Assembly (NCBI RefSeq): GCF_030704205.1
Contig: NZ_CP131913.1
Location: 3,472,001 to 3,536,000 of the forward strand
DNA length: 64,000 bases
Origin: Halomonas alkalicola
GTDB taxonomy: Bacteria; Pseudomonadota; Gammaproteobacteria; Pseudomonadales; Halomonadaceae
Direction of reading: 5' to 3'
Both the position numbers and the translations under genes were made by a program. This document shows positions 46,506-54,091 of this stretch, in pieces. The notes under the pieces are model-generated. The model made no database searches. It had not been told where the DNA came from and worked only from the letters and a program-made list of their open reading frames with translations. Every line of letters begins with the position of its first letter. Position 1 is the first letter of the stretch.

Positions 46506-47588
46506 ATGGGTGGCGTCCCCCTCAGTGAAGGCCGCGGCGGCCGGCGGGTCAACCCGGGCCCGCCGCGCCGGGCGCGGTTCAGGGGGGCGGGCGGGGTGCT
46601 CAGCATGGCGCTCGCCATGGGAGTGGCCGGCTGCAGCGGCAGCCACTCCATCCTCGACCCGGCGGGGCCGGCGGCCCGGGACGTGGCCTGGCTCTGGTGG
46701 GGCATGCTGGCAGGCTTCGGGCTGGTGTTCGTGGCGGTGGTGGCGCTGTGGCTGGCCGCCTTCCGGCCCCGGGAGCGGCCTCGGCGCAGCCCCGAGGCGG
46801 AGCGCCGGCTGGGGCTGCGCTGGATCCTGGGCGGCGGCATCCTGCTCCCCGGGGTGAGCATCCTGGTGTTGCTGGCCTTCGGGGTGCCCGCCGGGCAGCG
46901 GCTGCTGCCCCTGCCGCTGCCCGGCGGGGAGCCTCCTCGGGTGATCGAGGTCACCGGCCACCAGTGGTGGTGGGAGATCCGCTACCCGGACGAGGCGGGT
47001 GAGGTGGTCACCGCCAACCACCTGGTGATGCCCGCAGGCGAGCCGGTGGACTTCCACGTCACCGGCGCCGATGTCATCCACGCCTTCTGGGTGCCGCGCC
47101 TGGGCGGCAAGATCGACATGATTCCCGGGCGCACCAACCGCATCCGTCTCGAGGCCGACGCCCCGGGGGTGTTCGGCGCCCAGTGCGCCGAGTACTGTGG
47201 GGTGCAGCACGCCCATATGCAGCTCCATCTGGAGGCGGTGCCGCCGGAGGCGTTCGAAGCCTGGCTGGCGGCGCGTCGCGACGCCGAGCCCGAGTCGCTG
47301 GAGCGGGAAGACGCCCATGCCCCGGCGCGGGAGACCTTCGCCGAGCAGTGTGCCAGCTGCCATCGGGTGGCGGGGCTCTCCGATGGTGGCATCGGGCCCG
47401 ACCTGACCGACCTCGGCGCCCGCGCCACCCTGGGCGCCGGCACCCTGGCCATGGAGGAGGGGGCCGTGGCCCTCTGGCTCGCCGAGCACCAGCGCCTGAA
47501 GCCCGGCAATCGCATGCCCGCCCACGATCACCTCGCGCCCGAGGACCTCGCGGCCCTGGGCGCCTGGCTGGAGGCCCTGGCGCCATGA
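46506..47588 (+). CDS. coxB: Cytochrome c oxidase subunit II with fused cytochrome c (caa3 type)
   Basis: Subunit II takes electrons from cytochrome c through its CuA centre. The product has a lipoprotein-like signal ending GVAGCSGS, two membrane helices, then the cupredoxin domain with HQWWWEIRY, and the CuA ligands in CAEYCGVQHAHM. A C-terminal cytochrome c domain follows with CASCH (heme) and a methionine in GNRMPAH, which defines the caa3 type. The start is uncertain: the ATG at 46506 gives a long n-region, while a GTG at 46596 would shorten it by 30 residues. The end overlaps the next gene in an ATGA. Confidence 0.9.
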   Translation: MGGVPLSEGRGGRRVNPGPPRRARFRGAGGVLSMALAMGVAGCSGSHSILDPAGPAARDVAWLWWGMLAGFGLVFVAVVALWLAAFRPRERPRRSPEAERRLGLRWILGGGILLPGVSILVLLAFGVPAGQRLLPLPLPGGEPPRVIEVTGHQWWWEIRYPDEAGEVVTANHLVMPAGEPVDFHVTGADVIHAFWVPRLGGKIDMIPGRTNRIRLEADAPGVFGAQCAEYCGVQHAHMQLHLEAVPPEAFEAWLAARRDAEPESLEREDAHAPARETFAEQCASCHRVAGLSDGGIGPDLTDLGARATLGAGTLAMEEGAVALWLAEHQRLKPGNRMPAHDHLAPEDLAALGAWLEALAP

Positions 47589-50113
47589 GCGAGACGATGC
47601 GACCCACCCCCGAGGCCGAGCGGCTGCACCGCGAAATGGAGGCGGTGTGGGGCAATCCCCGCGGCTTGCGCGGCATCTTCAGCGTGGTCAACCACAGCAC
47701 CCTGGGGCTTCGCTTCATGGCCACGGGCCTGGTCTTCTTCCTGCTGGGCGGGGTGCTGGCGATGCTGGTGCGCACCCAGCTGGCGCTGCCCGACCAGGCC
47801 TTCATGTCGCCGGAGATCTACGCCCAGGTCACCACCATGCACGGCACGGTGATGATGTTCCTGTTCGCCATCCCCATGCTGGAGGGGCTGGCGATCTACC
47901 TGATCCCCAAGATGATCGGCACCCGCGACCTGGTCTGCCCGCGGCTCACCGCCTTCGGCTACTGGTGCTACCTGTTCGGCGGCATCATCCTCTTCTCGAG
48001 CCTGCTGCTGGAGATGGCCCCGGACAGCGGCTGGTTCATGTACACCCCGCTGAGCAGCAGCGAGTTCGCCCCAGGGCCCGGGTCGGACTTCTGGCTTCTG
48101 GGCATCACCTTCGTGGAGATCTCGGCGCTGGCCGCCGGGGTGGAGCTTACGGTGTCGATCCTGCGCACCCGGGCGCCGGGCATGGCGCTGCACCGCATGC
48201 CGCTCTTCGCCTGGTACATCCTGGCCATGGCGCTGATGATCGTGGTGGGCTTCCCGCCGCTGATTCTCGGCAGCGTGCTGCTGGAGCTGGAGCGCGCCGC
48301 GGGGATGCCCTTCTTCACGGTGGCCGGCGGCGGCGATCCGATCCTCTGGCAGCACCTCTTCTGGCTCTTCGGCCACCCCGAGGTCTACATCATCTTCCTG
48401 CCGGCGGCGGGCATCGTCTCGACCCTGATTCCGGTCTTCGCCGGGCGCCCCATCGTCGGCTACGGCTGGGTGGTGGCGGCCATCGTCATCACCGGTTTCA
48501 TCAGCTTCGGACTCTGGGTGCACCACATGTTCACCGTGGGCATTCCCCAGCTCGCCCAGGCCTTCTTCTCGGCGGCCAGCATGCTGGTGGCGGTGCCCAC
48601 CGCCATCCAGGTGTTCGTCTGGCTGGCGACGCTCTGGCTGGGGCGGCCGCGCATGAGCCTGCCGATGCTGTGGATCACGGGTTTCCTGGTGATCTTCGTC
48701 TGCGGCGGGCTCACCGGGGTGATGCTGGCGCTGGTGCCCTTCAACTGGCAGGTCCACGATACCCACTTCGTGGTGGCACACATGCACTACGTGCTGGTGG
48801 GCGGCATGTTCTTCCCGCTGCTGGCCGGGGCCTACTACTGGCTGCCGCTGGTCACCGGGCGCATGCCCTCGGAGCGCCTCGGGCGGCTGGGCTTCTGGCT
48901 CACCTTCCTGGGCTTCAACCTCACCTTCCTGATCATGCACTGGACCGGGCTTCTCGGCATGCCGCGGCGCGTCTACACCTACGACAGCGCCATGGGCTGG
49001 GACCTCTACAACCTGATCTCCTCCATCGGCGGCTTCATGATGGCGGCGGGCGTGGCCGCCGTGCTCCTCGACCTGGTGCTCCACGGCCGCTTCGGGCGCA
49101 GTGCGCCGCGCAATCCCTGGGGCGCTGACACCCTGGAGTGGAGCCTTGCGATGCCGCCGGCCAGCTACAACTTCGCGAGCCTGCCCCGGGTGGAGAGCCG
49201 CCATCCGCTGTGGGAGACGCCGACCCTGGGCGACGCCATCGCCCGCGGCGAGGGTGTGCGCCCCGGCGCCGCCCACGGCCGCCGCGAGCTGCTCGGCGGC
49301 GAGGCGCTCACCGGCCGCGTGCGCGAGCTGATCCACCTGCCCGGCAACAGCCTGCTGCCGCTCTATGCCGCGCTCTGCCTGGCGGTGGTCTGCGTGAGCC
49401 TGTTGACGCGCCTCTATCCGCTGTCGCTGCTGGGCCTGGCCGGCGCCGGGGTGCTGCTGCTGCGCTGGTCCTGGGAGAACGGCGGCCATCGGCTGGCCGT
49501 GCCCCTGGGGCCCGACGAGCCCGAGGACCCGCCGCTGCATTCGCGCACCGCCGACGGCCCCGGGCGCTGGACCATGGGGGTGGCGCTGCTCGCCGACGGC
49601 GCCTTCTTCCTGTCGCTGCTGTTCGGCTGGTTCTACCTCTGGACGGTCTCGCCCGAGTGGCAGATGCCGGCGCGCTCGCCGCTCTCGCTGCCGCTGCTGC
49701 TCGCCTCCGGGGCGGCCCTCACCCTGGGCACCCTCTGGCTGGAGCGGCGGGTGGCGGCGCTGAAGCGCGGCCGCGAGGCGGGACTGGTGCTGGCGCTTGG
49801 GGGCATCGCGGCGCTGGGCGGGCTGCATGTGGCCCTGCTCCTCGTCGCGCTGATGAACGCGGGCCTCGCGCCCACCGCCACGGCCCACGACGCCACCCTG
49901 CTGGTGGGGCTCGCCTACCTGCTGGGCCACGGCGGGCTCGCCGCCCTGCTCGCCGCGCTGCAGGCCTGGCGGGCAGGTCTCGGCCTGGTGGGGGCCCGGC
50001 TGCCCTTCGAACCCGGGGTGGTGGCGCTGCTGTGGCGCTACCAGCTCGGCGTCTACTGGATCCTGGCGGCGGCCATGGCGCTGCTGCCGCGGCTGACGGG
50101 AGCCGGCCCATGA
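47585..50113 (+). CDS. coxA: Cytochrome c oxidase subunit I-III fusion (caa3 type)
   Basis: The 842-residue product is the catalytic subunit of a heme-copper oxidase with subunit III fused at the C-terminus. Subunit I motifs are MHGTVMMFLFAIP (heme a ligand), HPEVYIIFLP (CuB ligand and the crosslinked tyrosine), WVHHMFTVG (two CuB histidines) and HDTHFVVAHMHYVLVGG (heme ligands). From about residue 580 a linker leads to seven-helix-type subunit III sequence (RWTMGVALLADGAFFLSLLFGW). Such CoxI-III fusions are known in caa3 oxidases. It overlaps coxB by four bases and the downstream small gene by four, so the cluster is one transcript. Confidence 0.93.
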   Translation: MSETMRPTPEAERLHREMEAVWGNPRGLRGIFSVVNHSTLGLRFMATGLVFFLLGGVLAMLVRTQLALPDQAFMSPEIYAQVTTMHGTVMMFLFAIPMLEGLAIYLIPKMIGTRDLVCPRLTAFGYWCYLFGGIILFSSLLLEMAPDSGWFMYTPLSSSEFAPGPGSDFWLLGITFVEISALAAGVELTVSILRTRAPGMALHRMPLFAWYILAMALMIVVGFPPLILGSVLLELERAAGMPFFTVAGGGDPILWQHLFWLFGHPEVYIIFLPAAGIVSTLIPVFAGRPIVGYGWVVAAIVITGFISFGLWVHHMFTVGIPQLAQAFFSAASMLVAVPTAIQVFVWLATLWLGRPRMSLPMLWITGFLVIFVCGGLTGVMLALVPFNWQVHDTHFVVAHMHYVLVGGMFFPLLAGAYYWLPLVTGRMPSERLGRLGFWLTFLGFNLTFLIMHWTGLLGMPRRVYTYDSAMGWDLYNLISSIGGFMMAAGVAAVLLDLVLHGRFGRSAPRNPWGADTLEWSLAMPPASYNFASLPRVESRHPLWETPTLGDAIARGEGVRPGAAHGRRELLGGEALTGRVRELIHLPGNSLLPLYAALCLAVVCVSLLTRLYPLSLLGLAGAGVLLLRWSWENGGHRLAVPLGPDEPEDPPLHSRTADGPGRWTMGVALLADGAFFLSLLFGWFYLWTVSPEWQMPARSPLSLPLLLASGAALTLGTLWLERRVAALKRGREAGLVLALGGIAALGGLHVALLLVALMNAGLAPTATAHDATLLVGLAYLLGHGGLAALLAALQAWRAGLGLVGARLPFEPGVVALLWRYQLGVYWILAAAMALLPRLTGAGP

Positions 50114-50466
50114 CGGTGCTGCGTCGCTGGTGGGCACCGAGCCACCCCGCCCAGCTGCTGCTGGGGCTGACCCTCTGGAGCCTCTGGTTCGTGGCCCTCT
50201 ACGGCGGGCTCTCGGTGGCCTGCGAGCTGGCGCCGCCGCGGCCGGGGCAGGGGGCGCTCACCGCCATCAACGGCGGGCTCGCCCTGCTTACCCTGGCCAC
50301 CCTGGGGCTGCTCGCCTGGCTGGCCTGGCGGGGGATGAAGGCCGGCCGGGGCGGCGTGGGCGGGGCGCGCTTCATCGCCCTGACGGGGGCCGGGCTGCAT
50401 CTCTTCTCGGCGGCCGGGGTGGCCTTCGTCGGCCTGCCCATCGTGGCCCTGCCACCCTGCCTCTAG
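50110..50466 (+). CDS. Small oxidase-associated membrane protein
   Basis: The 118-residue product has three hydrophobic segments (about residues 15-37, 50-72 and 85-110) and no recognised family. Its start overlaps the stop of the CoxI-III gene in an ATGA, so it is made together with the oxidase. Position and size fit a small accessory subunit or assembly factor. No heme or metal ligand is obvious. Confidence 0.65.
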   Translation: MTVLRRWWAPSHPAQLLLGLTLWSLWFVALYGGLSVACELAPPRPGQGALTAINGGLALLTLATLGLLAWLAWRGMKAGRGGVGGARFIALTGAGLHLFSAAGVAFVGLPIVALPPCL

Positions 50467-50475
50467 GGAGCCGCC

Positions 50476-52743
50476 ATGGCCGCGCCTGCTTACTCCCTGG
50501 ATGCCGCTCGAGACGCCCGAAATGCCCTGGACGAGGGCGTCGCGAAGGGTGACGCCCGCCTGCTCTGCTCCGTTACGGGCATGTGGTGTACCAGCTGCGC
50601 CCTGGCCATCGAGCACCGCCTGGCCCGACTGCCCGGGGTGAGCCGGGTGGGGGTCGACTACCTCTCTGCCACCCTGCTGGTGGAGGGCACGCCGGCGGCG
50701 GTGGCACCCGAGCGAGTCGCGGCGGCGCTGGGCCGGCTCGGCTACCGGCTGCGTGACCTGGAGGCGGCGCCGGATGCCCGCCAGCGGCTGGACAGCGAGA
50801 GCCGGGCTCTGGCGGGGCGGCTGCTGGCGGCCGCGGTGTTCGGCATGTGGACCATGCTGGCGTCGCTCCTGATCTACGCCGGCGCCCTGCCGGAGCCTCG
50901 CCTGGAGCGGGTGCTGGCCTGGGTCTCCGGCGCCTTCGCGCTGCCGGTGGTCACGCTCGCCGCCTGGCCCTTCTACCGCGCTGCCTGGCGCACCCTGCGC
51001 GCGGGGCGCCCCGGCATGGATGCCCTGGTCTCGCTGGGCGTGATCGGGGCGCTGGGGGTCTCCCTCTGGCTGCTCTGGCGCGGCTCCGCGGAGGTCTACT
51101 TCGATACCGCCGTGATGCTGGTGCTGCTGCTGCTGGCGGGGCGCTGGGTGGAGACCCTGGCCCGCTATCGTGGGCTGCGCGCCCTGGAGGGGCTGGCCCC
51201 GCTGCCGGCGCAAGCCTGCCGGCTGGACCCGACGGGCGGAGAAGCCCGGGTGCCCGTCGCGGAAGTGGCGGCCGGCGAGCGCCTTCGCGTGGCCAGCGGC
51301 GAGACCCTGGGGCTGGATGGCGAGCTCCTCGATGCGGCGGCGCGGCTGGATCTCGCCCTGCTCACCGGCGAGAGCCGCCCGCGCACCCTGACCCGGGGCG
51401 CGCGGCTCTCAGCGGGCTGTCGCAACCTGGGCGACCCCTTCACCTTGAGGGTGACCGCCGGAGTGGGCGAGCGACGCCTGGATGGGCTCTATCGCCAGGT
51501 GCAGGCCCTGCAGGCGGGCAAGGGCGAGCTGCGCCGCCTGGCGGAGCGCTTCGCGGCCTGGCTCAGCCCCGCCGCCGTGGCCCTGGCGCTGGTGACCCTG
51601 GCTGCCCTGCTGTTGGCCGGGGTAGACCCGGAAGAGGCGGCGGTGCGCGCCCTCTCGGTGCTGGTGGTGGCCTGCCCCTGTGCGGTGGGCCTGGCGGTGC
51701 CCCTGGCGAGCCTGGCCGGCACGGCCAGGGCGCTGGAGGCCGGCGTGGTGTTTCGCGACCCGGCGGCCCTGGAGCTCGCCGGCCAGGTTCGCGCCGTGGC
51801 CTTCGACAAGACCGGTACCCTGACCCGCGGGGCGCTTCGACTGGCCGCGGTGCGTCCCGCCCCCGGCGTGGCGGAGCATGACCTGCTGGCCCTGGCGGCA
51901 CGCGCCGAGTGGGGCAGCGAGCACCCCCTGGGGCTCGCGATTCGTACCGCCGCCGCCGAGGCGGGGATCGACCCGCGCCAGGCCCCGGCCGAGGTGCAGG
52001 AGCATCCCGGGCGGGGACGCGAGGCCCGCGAGGCCGATGGCGCGCGGCTGCGTATCGGCGCCTCCGACTGGCTGGCCGAGCGGGGTGCGGCGCCGGCCAG
52101 GCGCGAGGCCGTGCCACCCTGGGCCAGCGAGGTGGCGCTGGCCCGCAACGGCCAGCGGCTGGGGACCCTCTGGCTCGAGGACGACCCCGAACCCACCGCC
52201 GCGGCCAGCCTTGCGGCGCTGCGCCACCGGGGCCTGACCCTGGCGCTGATCAGCGGTGATCGCCCGGCGCTGGTGCGCCGCCTCGGCCGGCGGCTGGGGC
52301 TTGCGCCCGGGGCCTGCTATGGCGGCCGCTCGCCGGAGGCCAAGCGCCACCTGGTGGCCGCGCTGCCGGGCCCGGTGCTCTATGTGGGGGACGGCATCAA
52401 CGATGCGCCGGCCCTGGCCGCGGCGGCGGTGGGGGTGGCCACGGCGCAGGCCAGCGCCGCGGCGAGCGATGCCGCGGCGATCCAACTGCTGGGCCAGGGC
52501 GTCCAGGGGGTGGCCTGTGCCATCGCCATCGCCCGGGCCACCCGGCGGGCGATGCGCCAGAACCTCATACTGTCGGGGCTCTACAACGCCCTGGCCCTGG
52601 GGCTCGCCGCCTGGATGGTGATCCCGCCCCAGGTGGCGGTGCTGGCCATGGTGGTCAGTTCGCTTTCGGTGGTCGCCAATGCCGCCCGGCTGGGACTGGG
52701 CGCCAGTCCGGCAGGCAGTTCCCCCGGTTCCCGCCTAGGCTGA
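50476..52743 (+). CDS. Copper-transporting P1B-type ATPase
   Basis: The 755-residue product has an N-terminal metal-binding domain with GMWCTSCALAIE (CxxC), eight membrane segments, the CPC ion path in VVACPCAVGL, the phosphorylation site DKTGTLTRG, EHPLG (the histidine-proline motif) and GDGINDAPAL. This pattern is of the CtpA/FixI/CcoI branch that supplies copper to membrane oxidases rather than CopA detoxification; the branch call is by eye. It starts nine bases after the oxidase small gene, which strongly suggests that it delivers copper for the caa3 oxidase. Confidence 0.9.
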   Translation: MAAPAYSLDAARDARNALDEGVAKGDARLLCSVTGMWCTSCALAIEHRLARLPGVSRVGVDYLSATLLVEGTPAAVAPERVAAALGRLGYRLRDLEAAPDARQRLDSESRALAGRLLAAAVFGMWTMLASLLIYAGALPEPRLERVLAWVSGAFALPVVTLAAWPFYRAAWRTLRAGRPGMDALVSLGVIGALGVSLWLLWRGSAEVYFDTAVMLVLLLLAGRWVETLARYRGLRALEGLAPLPAQACRLDPTGGEARVPVAEVAAGERLRVASGETLGLDGELLDAAARLDLALLTGESRPRTLTRGARLSAGCRNLGDPFTLRVTAGVGERRLDGLYRQVQALQAGKGELRRLAERFAAWLSPAAVALALVTLAALLLAGVDPEEAAVRALSVLVVACPCAVGLAVPLASLAGTARALEAGVVFRDPAALELAGQVRAVAFDKTGTLTRGALRLAAVRPAPGVAEHDLLALAARAEWGSEHPLGLAIRTAAAEAGIDPRQAPAEVQEHPGRGREAREADGARLRIGASDWLAERGAAPARREAVPPWASEVALARNGQRLGTLWLEDDPEPTAAASLAALRHRGLTLALISGDRPALVRRLGRRLGLAPGACYGGRSPEAKRHLVAALPGPVLYVGDGINDAPALAAAAVGVATAQASAAASDAAAIQLLGQGVQGVACAIAIARATRRAMRQNLILSGLYNALALGLAAWMVIPPQVAVLAMVVSSLSVVANAARLGLGASPAGSSPGSRLG

Positions 52744-52788
52744 GGGGGGCCGGCACCCGCCAGGGGTGCCCCGACATGCGAGGAGCCC

Positions 52789-54049
52789 ATGGCCGACGAG
52801 ACGACCCGACCCGCCAATCGCCGCCTGCTGCCGAGGCTGAGTCCGCTGCTGGAGACGCCTCCCGGCGCCGGCGACGAGGTGCTGGAGGCCCACGCCCTGC
52901 TCGAGGACGCCCTGCGCGCCCGGGCCACCGATATCCACCTGGACCCCCATCAGGAGTACCTGCGCCTGCGCCTGCGCATCGATGGCCGCGTGATCGAGGC
53001 GCTGCGCCTGGAGGCTGGCACCGGGGCGCGCCTCATCAACCAGTTCAAGGTGCTGGCGGGGCTCAACCCGGTGCCGTCGCTGGCCGCCGCGGAGGGTAGC
53101 TTCAGCTGGCCACCGGGCGAGGAGGGGGACGAGGAGACCTTCCTGCGGGTCACCGCGGTGAGCTGCGTGGCGGGCGAGAAGATGGCGATCCGCTTCCTGG
53201 CCCCGCCGGAGACCTTTCGCGACACCCTGTCGCTGGGCATCGGCGAGCAGGGTGCCCGGGGCATGCGCCGCTGGATGGACGCCACCGGCGGCATGCTGCT
53301 GGTGGCCGGCCCCACCGGCTCCGGCAAGACCACCACCCTCTACACCCTGCTCAACCAGCTGCGCCTGGAGGAGAGCCACGTGGTGACCCTGGAGGACCCG
53401 GTGGAGTACGGCATCCCGGGCATCAACCAGATCCCAGATCCAGGTGGACGCGGCGAGCGGGCTCGACTTCGTCACCGGGACCCGTTCGCTGCTGCGCCTC
53501 GATCCGGATTACGTGCTGATCGGCGAGATCCGCGACCCCGACTCGGCCCGGGCGGCCCTCAACGTGGCCGGCAGCGGTCGCTCGCTGATGGGCACCCTGC
53601 ACAGCCGCGACGCGGTCGGCGTGGTCTCGACCCTTCGCCATCTGGGGCTCGGTGACGCCGAGATCAGCGCCAACCTGGGGCTGGTGGTGGCCCAGCGCCT
53701 GGTGCGCCGGCTCTGCGAGCACTGCCGTGAGCGCGGCGCGCTGCCCGAGCGCGAGGCCGAGTGGCTCGAGGCCATGGGGGTGGCGCTGCCCGAGGAGACC
53801 TGGCTGCCCGGCGGCTGCGACCGATGTGACGGCCTGGGCTTTCGCGGTCGCACGGGGGTGTTCGAGGTGTGGCAACCCACCGCCGCCGACCACGGCCTGA
53901 TCCTGCGCCACGCCGACGAGACGCGCCTGCGCCGCGCCCTGATGGAGCGCGGCGAGACGCTGATGCTGCAGGACGGCCTGACCAAGGCCGAGCGGGGCGT
54001 CACCACCCTGCGCGAGGTGCTGCGCATGGGCGCCCTGCTGCCCAGCTGA
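52789..54049 (+). CDS. GspE/PilB-type secretion ATPase, frameshifted by a 7-bp duplication
   Basis: The restored product is about 417 residues, with GPTGSGKTTTLYTLL (Walker A), TLEDPVEY (Asp box), RLDPDYVLIGEIRDPD (Walker B) and a CEHC/CDRC zinc site, but it lacks the long N-terminal domain of GspE. The frame breaks at 53427-53440, where CCAGATC occurs twice in tandem. Removing one copy joins PGINQI to QVDAASGLDF exactly as in the family. The gene starts 45 bases after the copper ATPase, and no pilus or secretion gene is near, so it is an orphan. As given, the protein would stop early or need slippage; it may be a recent pseudogene. Confidence 0.8.
53427..53440 (+). repeat. 7-bp tandem duplication breaking the GspE-type gene
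   Basis: CCAGATC is present twice, at 53427-53433 and 53434-53440, and is followed by CAGG. Deleting either copy restores the full reading frame through the ATPase domain. It is not a homopolymer, so a simple base-call error is less likely than for the two G/C-run frameshifts in the window. Confidence 0.9.
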
Positions 54050-54091
54050 GGCACAGCCTGCCCGGCGGAGGGAGCGGCGGCTTGGCGCCGG

